From: JBBDXI01 sp040902425 | GTDB lineage: Bacteria > Planctomycetota > Phycisphaerae > Phycisphaerales > UBA1924 | Direction: 5' to 3' | Length of the DNA stretch: 64,000 nt | Assembly (NCBI GenBank): GCA_040902425.1 | Contig: JBBDXI010000028.1 | Span: forward strand, 111,423 to 175,422 | Part shown: positions 1 to 8,380 of the stretch, one piece after another | How the letters are laid out: every line of letters begins with the position of its first letter | Position numbering within the stretch: position 1 is the stretch's first letter | The notes under the pieces: model-generated | The model's database searches: none | Told to the model about the DNA's origin: nothing | Seen by the model: the letters and a program-made list of their open reading frames with translations, nothing else | Translations under genes and position numbers: made by a program

Positions 1-1
1 G

Positions 2-85
2 TCGGTGCCCCTGCCCTCGTCCGTCCTGGCGGGGCTGGGGACGATCGGACTTGGCTTGGCGTTCCGCGCTTCCAGGCGTAGATAA
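2..85 (+). CDS. C-terminal end of a VPLP-CTERM secreted protein (partial)
   Basis: The reading frame is open from the window edge and stops at TAA 83-85. The last 27 residues form a tripartite sorting tail: a VPLP motif, one hydrophobic segment of about 17 residues rich in L, G and A, and a basic end SRRR. This is the layout of PEP-CTERM-type signals that exosortases recognise and cleave, in the VPLP variant seen in planctomycetes. The next gene downstream ends in the same kind of tail. The body of the protein lies outside the window, so its function cannot be stated. Confidence 0.7.
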   Translation, partial: SVPLPSSVLAGLGTIGLGLAFRASRRR

Positions 86-129
86 GGTCTCTGTATGGAT
101 CAAGTCACCGTCGTCCGCCGTTCGGTGCA

Positions 130-143
130 CGCCCCGAGGGGCG
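130..143 (+). terminator. Short GC hairpin after the partial gene
   Basis: CGCCC and GGGCG flank a four-base loop, with a weak T run (ACTTTG) just downstream. It lies 45 bases after the first stop codon and before the next promoter. It may end the upstream transcript, but the stem is short and the T tract poor. Confidence 0.3.
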
Positions 144-162
144 GACTTTGCCCAGATTCGCC

Positions 163-191
163 TTGCACCAGCCCGTGCCCTGTGGTACAAA
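163..191 (+). promoter_or_regulatory. Sigma-70-like promoter of the VPLP-CTERM gene
   Basis: TTGCAC (163-168) and TACAAA (186-191) are separated by exactly 17 bases. The predicted start of transcription is near 198, giving a leader of about 50 bases that carries a purine-rich ribosome-binding site before the ATG at 249. Confidence 0.55.
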
Positions 192-248
192 CACCGCCTG
201 CGTCCGGCCGGTCGGCCGCCGCGTACGCGAGGAAGAAGGGGTCCCGAG

Positions 249-917
249 ATGAAATCCGTTCCGCTTTTCGGTGTCTGCGCTGCGCTGTCGATGGGGGGCG
301 CGGCCTTCGGCGCACCCACGCTGCAGTTTGACGTGAACGCCATCCAGTTCCAGACGACGAACTCCGTCGGCGGGAACTCCGCGTTCGGCGGGCTCAGCCA
401 CACGGGCACGATCAACTTCTCCTTCAACTCGACCTTCACGAACCTCGCGGCGATCAACGTCCAGTCCGCGCAGTTCGGGCCGTGGATCGACCAGGGGTTC
501 TCGGGCTCGCTCTCGGGCTTCACCGGGAGCATCTCGCTGGTGAACGGTGGGGTCACGGGCGGGAGCATCTTCCTGGCCGTGAACGGCAACACCGACAGCT
601 ACTCGTGCCAGGTCGTCCCCAACGTCGGCACCGTGCAGAACTACGTCAGCGGCGGGTACACGATCCAGGGGCTCACGTTCAACGGTCTGTTCTCCGACGC
701 GATGTTCGGGAACGTGGACGTGTCGCAGTGGTTCAGCACCAACGGCGCGCTCTTCGGGTCCTACATCGAGTTCAACTTCAACCCTGATCCGCAGGGCTTC
801 GGGTTCGCCGACATGGACCTGTTCGTCGATGCGGTCCCGCTGCCGCCCGGGGTATGGGCGGGCGTCGGCATGCTGAGCGGGCTGGCGGTCCTCAGGGTCG
901 CCCGTCGCCGGCGCTAG
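249..917 (+). CDS. VPLP-CTERM sorted secreted protein, unknown function
   Basis: 222 residues. A signal peptide (about residues 1-20, ending AAFGA) is followed by a body rich in G, S, N, T and F, typical of surface or extracellular proteins, with only one cysteine visible after the signal peptide. The C-terminus has VPLPPG, a hydrophobic stretch and RRRR, matching the tripartite exosortase (PEP-CTERM type) signal. Such proteins are exported, anchored briefly in the membrane, cleaved and usually glycosylated; that is family knowledge. The ATG at 249 was chosen over the upstream in-frame ATG at 51 because GGAAGAAGGGG precedes it and the signal peptide starts there. No exosortase is present in the window. 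Confidence 0.8.
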   Translation: MKSVPLFGVCAALSMGGAAFGAPTLQFDVNAIQFQTTNSVGGNSAFGGLSHTGTINFSFNSTFTNLAAINVQSAQFGPWIDQGFSGSLSGFTGSISLVNGGVTGGSIFLAVNGNTDSYSCQVVPNVGTVQNYVSGGYTIQGLTFNGLFSDAMFGNVDVSQWFSTNGALFGSYIEFNFNPDPQGFGFADMDLFVDAVPLPPGVWAGVGMLSGLAVLRVARRRR

Positions 918-945
918 GCAACCCACCCATCGGCTCTCAGATCGT

Positions 946-1983
946 TCACCGGCGCCCGTACTGCCTCGCGTAGTACGAGCGGTATTCGCCCGTCTTCACG
1001 CTGCGCCACCACTGCTGATGCTCCTGGTACCAGCGGACGGTGCTCTCAAGGGCCTCGGGCCAGGCAGAGCGGGTGGGCTTCCAGCCGAGTTCCCGCTGCA
1101 CCTTGCCGGAGTCGATGGCGTACCGAAGGTCGTGCCCGAGCCGGTCCTTGACGGGCCGGATCATCTCCGGGCCCTTCCCCATGGCCCTCAGGATCGCGTG
1201 GGTGAGCTCCAGGTTGCTCCGCTCGTTGTTGCCCCCGATGTTGTAGACCTCCCCGGCGATGCCCCGTTCCAGGGCCATCAGGACGGCCTCGCAGTGGTCC
1301 TCGACGTGGATCCAGTCGCGGATGTTCCGCCCGTCGCCGTAGAGGGGCACCGGCTCGTTCTCGATCAGGTTGGTCACGAAGAGGGGGATGACCTTCTCGG
1401 GGAACTGGTAGGGGCCGAAGTTGTTCGAGCAACGGGTGATCACCGCATCCAGCCCGAACGTGTGGTGGTAGGCCCGGACGATGAAGTCCGAGGCGGCCTT
1501 GCTGGCCGCGTAGGGGCTGTTGGGGGCCAGCGGCGTCTCCTCGGTGAACTTCAGCGTCGCCGGCTCGAGCGGAAGCTGGCCGTAGACCTCGTCGGTGCTG
1601 ACGTGGAGGAAACGGGGGGCCGTGTGGCCGCCCGAGGCGTGCCGCCGCAGGCCATCCAGGAGCACCTGCGTCCCGTGGATGTTGGTCTGGATAAAGGGGC
1701 CCGCATCCAGGATGGAGCGGTCCACGTGGCTCTCCGCGGCCATGTGCACGATGGCATCGCACTGGCTGACGAGGCGGTCCACCACGAGGTGGTCGCAGAT
1801 GTCGCCGTGGATGAACCGGTAGCGCGGGTCGCGCTCCACATCCGCGAGGTTGTGGAGGTTCCCCGAGTAGCTGAGCTTGTCGAGGTTGGTCACCCTCGTT
1901 TCGGGGCGGTTGCTCAGGACGAAGCGGACGAAGTTGGACCCGATGAACCCAGCGCCGCCGGTGACCAGGATGTGCTTGAACAT
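946..1983 (-). CDS. rfbB: dTDP-glucose 4,6-dehydratase
   Basis: 345 residues, the usual length. Converts dTDP-D-glucose to dTDP-4-keto-6-deoxy-D-glucose, the second step of dTDP-L-rhamnose synthesis, in the cytoplasm. An extended short-chain dehydrogenase fold is shown by GGAGFIGS near residue 9 (NAD binding), STDEVYG at 127-133 and the catalytic YAASK at 156-160. The ATG at 1983 was chosen because the NAD motif follows directly; the longer frame upstream overlaps rfbD. Last gene of the rfbA-rfbC-rfbD-rfbB operon, 17 bases after rfbD. Confidence 0.96.
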   Translation of the reverse strand: MFKHILVTGGAGFIGSNFVRFVLSNRPETRVTNLDKLSYSGNLHNLADVERDPRYRFIHGDICDHLVVDRLVSQCDAIVHMAAESHVDRSILDAGPFIQTNIHGTQVLLDGLRRHASGGHTAPRFLHVSTDEVYGQLPLEPATLKFTEETPLAPNSPYAASKAASDFIVRAYHHTFGLDAVITRCSNNFGPYQFPEKVIPLFVTNLIENEPVPLYGDGRNIRDWIHVEDHCEAVLMALERGIAGEVYNIGGNNERSNLELTHAILRAMGKGPEMIRPVKDRLGHDLRYAIDSGKVQRELGWKPTRSAWPEALESTVRWYQEHQQWWRSVKTGEYRSYYARQYGRR

Positions 1984-2000
1984 CGTGTGACAGACTCCGG

Positions 2001-2882
2001 CTAGGACTCCAGGCGGGCGACGACGGCGGCGAGGTTCTCCTGCCAGGGGGGCATCGCCCCCAGGAGAGCCTCGCTGGCCGAGATATCGAGGACGCTGTAC
2101 GCGGGCCTCGGGGCGGGCCGGGGGAAGTCGGCGGTCGTGCAGGGCTCTACGGCGGCCGGGGCCCCGATGAGCCGGCCGATCTCGCGGGCGAAGCCGCACC
2201 AGGTGCACTCGCCGCCGTCGGTGAGGTGCCAGTGGCCGGTGACGGCCCGCTCGATCAGCCCGAGGCTGGCGCGGGCGAGGTGCTCGGCGGAGGTGGGGCG
2301 GCCGCGCTGGTCATCCACGACGCGGAGGGACGGCTTCTCCCGCAGCAGCCGGGCGATGGTGCGGACGAAGTTCGTGCCCCAGGGGGCGTAGAGCCAGCTG
2401 GTGCGGATGTTGAGGAAGCGGCAGCCGCTGCGCTCCAGGGCCACCTCGCCGGCGGCCTTGCTGCGGGCGTAGGCCCCCAGCGGCCTCCGGGCGTGGTCGG
2501 GCGCGTAGGGCGTGGTGGCGCGGCCGTCGAACACGTAATCGGTGCTGTAGTTGACCAGGAGCGTGCCGTGCTTGAGTGAGAGCTCGGCGAGCCAGGCGAG
2601 GGCGGTGCCGTTGACGGCGGTCGCCTCATCCTCGTGCTTCTCCGCCCCGTCCACGTCAGTCCAACCGGCGCAGTTGATGATCACGCGCGGCTCGTGCATG
2701 AAGAGGCGGCGGATGCTCTCGTGATCGGTGAGTTCGGCCTCCGGCCTCGTCAGGGGGACGAGGCGGCAGGGGGAGGTCTCCAGCAGGTTCCGCCAGGCCC
2801 ACCCCAGCATGCCGTCGCTCCCCAGCAGGACCACTGGGCGGCGGGCCAGGGCCCCCCCGTCGTGGAGGTGGGGGGCGGTCAT
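2001..2882 (-). CDS. rfbD: dTDP-4-dehydrorhamnose reductase
   Basis: 293 residues. Reduces dTDP-4-keto-L-rhamnose to dTDP-L-rhamnose, the last step of the pathway. Seen: nucleotide-binding LLGSDGMLG near residues 19-27, STDYVFDG at 113-120 and the YARSK catalytic pair at 138-142. Its ATG overlaps the rfbC stop by four bases (ATGA), so the two are probably translationally coupled. The first glycine-rich motif reads GSDGMLG rather than the common GxxGQLG, a small variation. Confidence 0.94.
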   Translation of the reverse strand: MTAPHLHDGGALARRPVVLLGSDGMLGWAWRNLLETSPCRLVPLTRPEAELTDHESIRRLFMHEPRVIINCAGWTDVDGAEKHEDEATAVNGTALAWLAELSLKHGTLLVNYSTDYVFDGRATTPYAPDHARRPLGAYARSKAAGEVALERSGCRFLNIRTSWLYAPWGTNFVRTIARLLREKPSLRVVDDQRGRPTSAEHLARASLGLIERAVTGHWHLTDGGECTWCGFAREIGRLIGAPAAVEPCTTADFPRPAPRPAYSVLDISASEALLGAMPPWQENLAAVVARLES

Positions 2883-3373
2883 CCGTGCCTCACCCCCCAG
2901 GGGAAGCCGGAGATGCTGTCGTGGGCACGCCGCTGCTCGTCGGGCTGCTGGCCGTTGTAGGCGTGGGTGACGTAGTAGAGCAGGCCGGCGCGGGTGTCGC
3001 CGACCGTGGCGGCGCCGTGCCAGAGCGTGGGCGGGATGATGACCACGCCCGGGCGCTTCTCGCCGGTGACCAGCAGCCACGACCGGCCGTCATCCTCCCG
3101 GTGGATGCCGGCCTTGATGTGGCCGGTGAGGCAGAGCCAGAAGTCGGTCTGGAGGGCGTGGCGGTGCCAGGCCTTGACGACGCCGGGGTACTGCGTGGAG
3201 AAGTTGACCTGGCCCTCCGGGCGCATGATCCCCTGGAGCTGGTTCATCAGCGACCAGCCGCGGTCGTCGGCGTGCAGGGTCTGCGGGACGAAGACCGGCT
3301 CGCGCGAGGCGAGCGCCGCCTCGAAGGCGTCGGCCAGCGGCCCGGTCATCGTTCGTGGCGCGGATGGGTTCAT
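2879..3373 (-). CDS. rfbC: RmlC-like cupin, probable dTDP-4-dehydrorhamnose 3,5-epimerase
   Basis: 164 residues. By position it should supply the 3,5-epimerase step between RfbB and RfbD. It has a cupin-like pattern: WHRH at 69-72 carries a candidate catalytic histidine, and a PPTLWHG segment lies near the middle. It is shorter and clearly diverged from textbook RmlC (about 180 residues), lacking the usual GLHYQ motif. The ATG at 3373 sits 20 bases after rfbA; an alternative ATG at 3349 is eight codons further in. The enzyme role is inferred from operon context as much as from sequence. Confidence 0.72.
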   Translation of the reverse strand: MNPSAPRTMTGPLADAFEAALASREPVFVPQTLHADDRGWSLMNQLQGIMRPEGQVNFSTQYPGVVKAWHRHALQTDFWLCLTGHIKAGIHREDDGRSWLLVTGEKRPGVVIIPPTLWHGAATVGDTRAGLLYYVTHAYNGQQPDEQRRAHDSISGFPWGVRHG

Positions 3374-3393
3374 GGGGTGGGGCGCGGGCGGGT

Positions 3394-4191
3394 TCAGTTC
3401 GCGGCCACGGCGACGGGCTGCGGCGAGCGCTTGGCGGGCGGGACGGGGAACTCGGGGTGGTTGGCCCCGCCGCCCGCGACGAGGCACGAGGCGTGGTGGA
3501 GGCTCTCGAACGTGCCGGCGTCGGTCCACCACCCGGCGAGCAGCTCGTGGGTGAGGTCGCCGCGCTGAAGGTACGCGTTGTTGACGTCGGTGATCTCCAG
3601 CTCGCCGCGCCCGGAGGGCCGGAGGGTCTTGCAGATGCTGAAGACGTCGGAGTCAAAGAAATAAACGCCGGTGACCGCGAAGGGGCTGGGCGCCTTCTTC
3701 GGCTTCTCGACGATCTCGACGATGCGGCCCTGGCCGGGCTCGCCCTCGAAGCGCACCACGCCGAAGCGCTCCGGGTCGGGCACCTCCTTCAGGAGCAGCT
3801 TGGCGCCGCTGGCCTGGGTGAAGAAGTCGCCCGCGGCCCGCTTGACGTTGCCCTCGATGATGTTGTCGCCCAGGACGACGCAGATCTTGCCGCCGTCGGC
3901 GAACTCCTCGGCGAGTTTCAGGGCGTCGGCGATGCCGCCCTCGCCCTCCTGGTAGGCGTATTCCAGGTGCGTGAGCCCCAGGTGCTTGCCGTTTTTCAGG
4001 AGCTTCAGGAAGTCCCCCGCGTGCTCGCCGCCGGTGACGACCAGGACCTCGCGGATGCCGGCGTTCAGCAGCGTCTGGATCGGGTAGTAGATCATGGGCC
4101 GGTCGTAGACCGGCAGGAGGTGCTTGTTGGTGACGAGGGTGAGCGGCCTCAGCCGCGTGCCCAGTCCGCCGGCCAGGATGATTCCCTTCAT
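3394..4191 (-). CDS. rfbA: Glucose-1-phosphate thymidylyltransferase
   Basis: 265 residues. Joins glucose-1-phosphate and dTTP to make dTDP-glucose, the first committed step of rhamnose synthesis. The N-terminal nucleotidyltransferase signature GGLGTRLRPLT is at residues 8-18. The protein is shorter than the 290-residue long form, lacking part of the C-terminal extension. The start was placed at ATG 4191 because GGAG lies six bases upstream and the protein then begins MKGIILAGG, as in the family; a GTG at 4203 is possible. First gene of the operon. Confidence 0.94.
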   Translation of the reverse strand: MKGIILAGGLGTRLRPLTLVTNKHLLPVYDRPMIYYPIQTLLNAGIREVLVVTGGEHAGDFLKLLKNGKHLGLTHLEYAYQEGEGGIADALKLAEEFADGGKICVVLGDNIIEGNVKRAAGDFFTQASGAKLLLKEVPDPERFGVVRFEGEPGQGRIVEIVEKPKKAPSPFAVTGVYFFDSDVFSICKTLRPSGRGELEITDVNNAYLQRGDLTHELLAGWWTDAGTFESLHHASCLVAGGGANHPEFPVPPAKRSPQPVAVAAN

Positions 4192-4270
4192 CGCGTTCTC
4201 CACCGGGGTTGGTCGGTCTGCCGGGTCAGGGCCGGGCTCGCCGGCGCCCGTGGCTGCCTCCCGGTGCTGA

Positions 4271-4276
4271 AGTATA
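4271..4276 (-). promoter_or_regulatory. Possible -10 element for the rfb operon
   Basis: TATACT read on the minus strand, about 80 bases before the rfbA ATG. No convincing -35 was found at 16-18 bases. It is the best AT-rich hexamer in the 176-base gap upstream of rfbA, which otherwise shows nothing. Confidence 0.3.
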
Positions 4277-4367
4277 AATCCGCCGGGTGAGCCTGAGACG
4301 GTACGCCGGTGAAATACGGCTCACCGCGGGTGCTCTGGGCCGCTTATCAGGACCAGCCGGCCGGGCC

Positions 4368-4982
4368 TCAGGGCGTGGCGGTTGGTTTGTGGGCCTTGAT
4401 CCTCCCGGCGAACTCCTCGGCGAGGTCGTTGGGTATCGGGATGCTGAGGTTGTACTGGAGGACCTTCCAGTCCTCGCCGCGCTTCACGAGGATGCCCGAG
4501 CCGCGGCAGAGGCCGAGCTTGTCGTTGTCCAGGAGCTCGTCAAAGAACGCGGTCTTCCCCTCGTCGAGCACGGTGATCCGCCGGTGGTGGGGGCGGTAGG
4601 TCCAGCCCCGGCCCTTCTCGAAGTGGGGCCGGGCGAACTCCTGGAACTCGCGCCCGACCCAGCGCTCCGTCGCGTCCGTGCCCAGGAAGACCGACTCGCC
4701 CGCCCAGGCGCTGAAGTACGCGGCGAAGTCGGCCCGGGCCGCGGCGTCATGGAACCGCTCGAGGGCGTTGCCGGCGGCGATCTCCTCGAGCTCGAACCGG
4801 CGCCAGGAGAGGTCCGAGCCGATGCGCCGCCACGGCTCGCTCGCCGAGGGGCCCTCGGCGGGCCCGGCCGGGACCGCCTCTCCGGATTTCGGCGCCGGTG
4901 CGGCCGTGGAAGCGGGTGCGCGGGGGTCGGTGGCGCATCCGGCAGCGCAGGCGCTGACAACAACGGCGATCAGGCGTCTCAT
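4368..4982 (-). CDS. Lipoprotein with SnoaL/NTF2-like domain
   Basis: 204 residues. A short signal peptide ends in a lipobox AAGC near residue 15, so the protein is probably lipid-anchored. After a P/A-rich linker, about residues 70-200 read as an NTF2-like fold of the SnoaL/DUF4440 kind: a helical region with FAAYFSAW, then strands with WTYRPHHRRITV and DWKVLQYNLSIPIP. Such domains often form small ligand-binding cones or act as ketosteroid-isomerase-like enzymes; no activity can be assigned here. The ATG at 4982 overlaps the M61 peptidase stop (ATGA), so the two are coupled. Confidence 0.75.
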   Translation of the reverse strand: MRRLIAVVVSACAAGCATDPRAPASTAAPAPKSGEAVPAGPAEGPSASEPWRRIGSDLSWRRFELEEIAAGNALERFHDAAARADFAAYFSAWAGESVFLGTDATERWVGREFQEFARPHFEKGRGWTYRPHHRRITVLDEGKTAFFDELLDNDKLGLCRGSGILVKRGEDWKVLQYNLSIPIPNDLAEEFAGRIKAHKPTATP

Positions 4983-6934
4983 GGGCGTTCCTCCGGCTCG
5001 CTCTCCTGGTCTCGCGAAGGCCGGCGCCCCGGCCAGGGCTGGCCGAGCCACGACGCGTACGCGGCCCGCTGATCATCCGTGGCCTGCCGCACGCGTCTGA
5101 CGGCCCACTTGCCGCTGGGGCGCTCCTCGGCCTTCACCTCCAGGTCGCGCAGGCGCTCGTAGCGGAAGATCGTGAGCCGGACGGTGCTCCCCGGCTTGAC
5201 GTGCTTGAGCCGCGCGTCGAGCTCGGTGGGCTTGAGCCGGACGCCGTCGATCGCCAGCAGCACATCGCCGGCGAGGAGCCCGGCGCGGTAGGCGGGGCCA
5301 TCCGCCAGGACGCTGGTGATGCCCGCCAGCCCCTCCCGGGCCTCGACGCTGAAGCCGAGGTAGGCCCGTGTGGCCGGCTCCTTCTGGGCGCTGGCGGACG
5401 CGTCGCGAGCGCCGGGGCCGCCGCTCGTGGAGGGCTCGATCCTCACCTCGAGGCCGACCGTGCCCACGGCGCTCTCGAAGTCCAGAGGCGTTGTGCCGGT
5501 CACGTGATCCTCGAAGAACTCGCGGAAGCTGCCCCCGCCGGCCCGCTCGGCCGCGGCCATGACATCCGCGGAGGTGTACCCCGGCCCGGCGCGCGGGAAC
5601 TTCGCGTAGAGGTCGCGCATCACGTCGTCGAGCGTGGCCCTGCCTTCGGAGCGGGATCGGATCTCCATGTCCAGGAGCAGGCTGACGAGCGACCCCTTGT
5701 CGTAGAACGAGACGGTGGCGTTCACGCTGTCGCTGGTCTCGCGGTTGAACTTGATCCAGGCGTCGAAGCTGGACTCGGCGAGGCTCTGGACCATCGACCC
5801 GGGTCGGCGACGGTAGGCGTCGATGGCGCTGCCGAGGGTCTTCAGGTAGTCGTCGGGCTTCGTCAGGCCCGCCCGCACGAGGCAGAGGTCGTCGTAGTAG
5901 CTGGTCGTGCCCTCGGCGACCCAGAGCAGGTCGGTGTAGTTCTCGTGGAGGTAGTCGTAAGGGGCCAGCCCGGCGGGGCGGAACTGCTTGACGTTCCAGG
6001 TGTGGAAGAACTCGTGGCTGACCAGGCCGAGGAAGCGCTTGAAGGCGTCCTCGTCGCGGAGGGTGGCGGGGCCCGTCTGGATGATGGTGGAGTTGAGGTG
6101 CTCGGTCCCGCCGCGACCGCCGGGGTAGGCGTGGACGAGGAAGACGTAGCGCTTGAAGGGGAAGTCGCGGAAGATCTCCCGCTGGGCCCGGACGATCTTC
6201 TCGAAGTCGCCGGTGATGCGCTCCGGCGTGAGCACCGGGGGCAGGCCGCTCTCGTTCCAGATGGCGATCTCGATGGGGGCGCCCTCGACCTCGAACTTCA
6301 GGGTCTCGTGGCGGCCGATTTCAAGGGGGGAGTCGGCGAGCACGTCGTAGTCGGGGGCGAGGAGCAGGTCCGGGTCCCGGGGGTCGCGCTCGAGGCCGGT
6401 GGCGGTGCGCCACCCTTCGGGGGCGACGATCCGGACGGCCAGCGGCTCCCCGCGGAGGGCGGGGGCGAACATGAGGACGGTGGAGGGGCTGAGGAAGGCG
6501 TGGGTGTCATCGACGTGGCGGGAGCGGTCGGCGATGGAGTTGGCGAAGACGCGGTAGGTGATGATGACCTCGCCGTCAGCGCCGCCGGGGGCGTCCACGC
6601 GCCAGAGGCTCTTCTCGACCTTCTGCATCGTGAGGGGCCGGCCCGCGCCGCTGCGGGCGGCGACGTCGCGAATAGTGCCGGCCGGCTCCATCAGGGCGTA
6701 TCGCCCGGGGCGCCACACGGGGAGGGCTACATCCAGCGCCCCCGCGGGGATGCCGCGCAGGGTCATCGAGATGTCCACCATCTGCGTCTGGGGCTCGGTC
6801 AGGAGGATGGTGTACTCGACGCGCGGGGGCCGGTCCGCCCGGCCCTGCCCGGCCGCCGCGGGACCGCGCAGGAGGACGAGCGCGCCCACGGTCGCGACGG
6901 TCAGGAGGAGCACGGCTCTTCGGGTGGCTGTCAC
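4979..6934 (-). CDS. M61-family (glycyl aminopeptidase-like) metalloprotease with PDZ domain
   Basis: 651 residues from the GTG at 6934. A signal peptide covers about residues 1-30. The middle holds the M61 zinc motif HEFFH at 307-311, followed by WNVKQFRP as in the family. A PDZ domain occupies about 530-610, before a basic tail. Such enzymes are exported aminopeptidases with an N-terminal beta domain. The start is uncertain: GTG occurs at 6940 and 6934 within GGAGTGTGTGTG; 6934 gives better spacing to GGAG. It lies 11 bases after the HD-hydrolase gene and overlaps the lipoprotein gene. Confidence 0.9.
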   Translation of the reverse strand: MTATRRAVLLLTVATVGALVLLRGPAAAGQGRADRPPRVEYTILLTEPQTQMVDISMTLRGIPAGALDVALPVWRPGRYALMEPAGTIRDVAARSGAGRPLTMQKVEKSLWRVDAPGGADGEVIITYRVFANSIADRSRHVDDTHAFLSPSTVLMFAPALRGEPLAVRIVAPEGWRTATGLERDPRDPDLLLAPDYDVLADSPLEIGRHETLKFEVEGAPIEIAIWNESGLPPVLTPERITGDFEKIVRAQREIFRDFPFKRYVFLVHAYPGGRGGTEHLNSTIIQTGPATLRDEDAFKRFLGLVSHEFFHTWNVKQFRPAGLAPYDYLHENYTDLLWVAEGTTSYYDDLCLVRAGLTKPDDYLKTLGSAIDAYRRRPGSMVQSLAESSFDAWIKFNRETSDSVNATVSFYDKGSLVSLLLDMEIRSRSEGRATLDDVMRDLYAKFPRAGPGYTSADVMAAAERAGGGSFREFFEDHVTGTTPLDFESAVGTVGLEVRIEPSTSGGPGARDASASAQKEPATRAYLGFSVEAREGLAGITSVLADGPAYRAGLLAGDVLLAIDGVRLKPTELDARLKHVKPGSTVRLTIFRYERLRDLEVKAEERPSGKWAVRRVRQATDDQRAAYASWLGQPWPGRRPSRDQESEPEERP

Positions 6935-6945
6935 ACACACTCCCT

Positions 6946-7521
6946 TCAGAGGCCCACGCGGGGCGCTTCGGCCTTGATGGCCTCGATGCAGGTCTGGATG
7001 TGCTCGCCCTCGAAGGCCGCGGCATCGGCCCCGAGCAGCGCGGCCAGCTCCGCCGTTCCGGTCGCGATGTCCGCCCGGATGACGGCGGCGGCGAAGGCCT
7101 TGTCCTTCAGTTTCTTGCGGACGCTCCTGGCCTCCAGGTCCGCGATCCCGTTGGGGCGGACCTTGGCGCAGGCGACGATGAAGCCCGCCAGCTCATCGAC
7201 GGCGAAGAGCGTCCGGGCCATGGGGGTCTGGCGCGGCGTGCCGCTGTACTCGGCGTGGCCGAGGATCGCGATCCGGGTCTCCTCATCGACGCCCAGCCGC
7301 TCCAGGTTGGCGACGCCCACGAAGGGGTGCTCGGCGGGTGTGGGGTGCTTCTCGTAGTCGTAGTCGTGGAGCAGGCCGGCGACGGTCCAGCGGTCGCGCT
7401 CGGCGGGAGCGAGGCGGGCCGCGTAGGCGCCCATGCAGGCGGCCACGGCCTCCATGTGGGCCCGGAGCGAGGGGCCGGCGACCCATTCGTGCATCAGGGC
7501 CCGGGCCTGGTCGGGGGTCAT
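6946..7521 (-). CDS. HD-domain hydrolase
   Basis: 191 residues. Metal-dependent phosphohydrolase fold: SLRAHMEAV provides an early histidine, GLLHDYDYEKHP the HD pair, and GHAEYSG a third metal-ligand region. This resembles the small HDIG proteins of unknown substrate that are widespread in bacteria. The gene starts an HD - M61 - lipoprotein unit and faces the btpA-like gene head to head. No Shine-Dalgarno is visible; a TACACT box ends six bases before the ATG. Confidence 0.82.
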   Translation of the reverse strand: MTPDQARALMHEWVAGPSLRAHMEAVAACMGAYAARLAPAERDRWTVAGLLHDYDYEKHPTPAEHPFVGVANLERLGVDEETRIAILGHAEYSGTPRQTPMARTLFAVDELAGFIVACAKVRPNGIADLEARSVRKKLKDKAFAAAVIRADIATGTAELAALLGADAAAFEGEHIQTCIEAIKAEAPRVGL

Positions 7522-7527
7522 GGCGCG

Positions 7528-7533
7528 AGTGTA
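7528..7533 (-). promoter_or_regulatory. -10 box TACACT, leaderless HD-hydrolase transcript
   Basis: On the minus strand TACACT ends six bases before ATG 7521, so transcription should begin at or within a base of the start codon. Confidence 0.5.
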
Positions 7534-7557
7534 CCGGGGTTGGCGGAACGGGGGCTG

Positions 7558-7563
7558 TATCAT
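7558..7563 (+). promoter_or_regulatory. -10 box TATCAT, leaderless btpA-like transcript
   Basis: TATCAT ends seven bases before ATG 7571. The earlier ATG at 7562 lies inside the box, which favours 7571 as the true start. Confidence 0.5.
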
Positions 7564-7570
7564 GGCGCCG

Positions 7571-8380
7571 ATGCCCTTGGCCTCCCCGCTCCCCCCGAAG
7601 GCCCTCATCGGGATGGTCCATCTCCGGGCGCTGCCCGGCACCCCGGGGGCGATGCTGCCCATCGACGAGATCGTGGCGACGGCGGCGGCCGAGGCCCGGA
7701 CGCTGGCCGAGGCCGGGTTCGACGCGCTGATCATCGAGAACATGCACGATCGTCCGTACATCCACGGGCGGCACGGGCCGGAGACCGTGGCGGTGATGGC
7801 GCGGGCGGCCCTGGCGGTCCGGGCGGCAGCGCCGAAGCTGGTGATGGGGGTCCAGGTGCTGTCGGGGGGGAACCGCGAGGCGATGGCGGTGGCGCTGGCG
7901 GCGGGGGGGGCCTTCATCCGCTGCGAGAACTTCGTCTTCTCGCACGTCGCGGATGAGGGGCTGCTGGCGCTGGCGGAGGCGGGTGACCTCCTGCGGTACC
8001 GGCGGCAGATCGGGGCGGAGCGGATCGCGGTGTTCGCGGATGTGAAGAAGAAGCACGCGTCCCACGCGATCACGGCGGATGTGCCGATCGGGGATGCGGC
8101 GGAGGGGGCGGAGTTCTTCGGGGCCGACGGCGTGGTGGTGACGGGGACCTCGACCGGCAAGCCGGTGCATCAGGAGGACCTGTTGGCGGTGGCGAGGGCG
8201 ACGGACCTGCCGCTGCTGGTGGGGTCCGGCGTCTCGCCCGAGGGGGCCACCACGCTGCTGGAGCACGCCGACGGCCTGATCGTCGGCTCCTGGATCAAGG
8301 AGGACGGGCACTGGGCCAACCCGCTGGACCCGTCCCGGTGCCGGGGCATGGCCAACGCGGTGCGCCGGGCGCGGGCCTAG
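7571..8380 (+). CDS. BtpA/SgcQ-family TIM-barrel protein
   Basis: 269 residues. GMVHLRALPG near the N-terminus, ENMHDRPY, the VFADVKKKHAS segment and a final GSWIKEDG are hallmarks of the BtpA family. BtpA is linked to photosystem I stability in cyanobacteria, but most members are uncharacterised and look like sugar or phosphosugar aldolase-type barrels. ATG 7571 was chosen from the adjacent -10 box; ATG 7562 is an alternative. The stop codon shares a CTAG palindrome with the convergent neighbour. Confidence 0.88.
   Translation: MPLASPLPPKALIGMVHLRALPGTPGAMLPIDEIVATAAAEARTLAEAGFDALIIENMHDRPYIHGRHGPETVAVMARAALAVRAAAPKLVMGVQVLSGGNREAMAVALAAGGAFIRCENFVFSHVADEGLLALAEAGDLLRYRRQIGAERIAVFADVKKKHASHAITADVPIGDAAEGAEFFGADGVVVTGTSTGKPVHQEDLLAVARATDLPLLVGSGVSPEGATTLLEHADGLIVGSWIKEDGHWANPLDPSRCRGMANAVRRARA

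Noticed and set aside
51..248. N-terminal extension of the VPLP-CTERM gene from ATG 51
   Set aside because: It would overlap the preceding partial gene and its possible terminator, and bury the signal peptide 66 residues inside.
5201..7357. Plus-strand 718-codon frame opposite the M61 peptidase
   Set aside because: Antisense of HExxH-bearing protein; repetitive composition.
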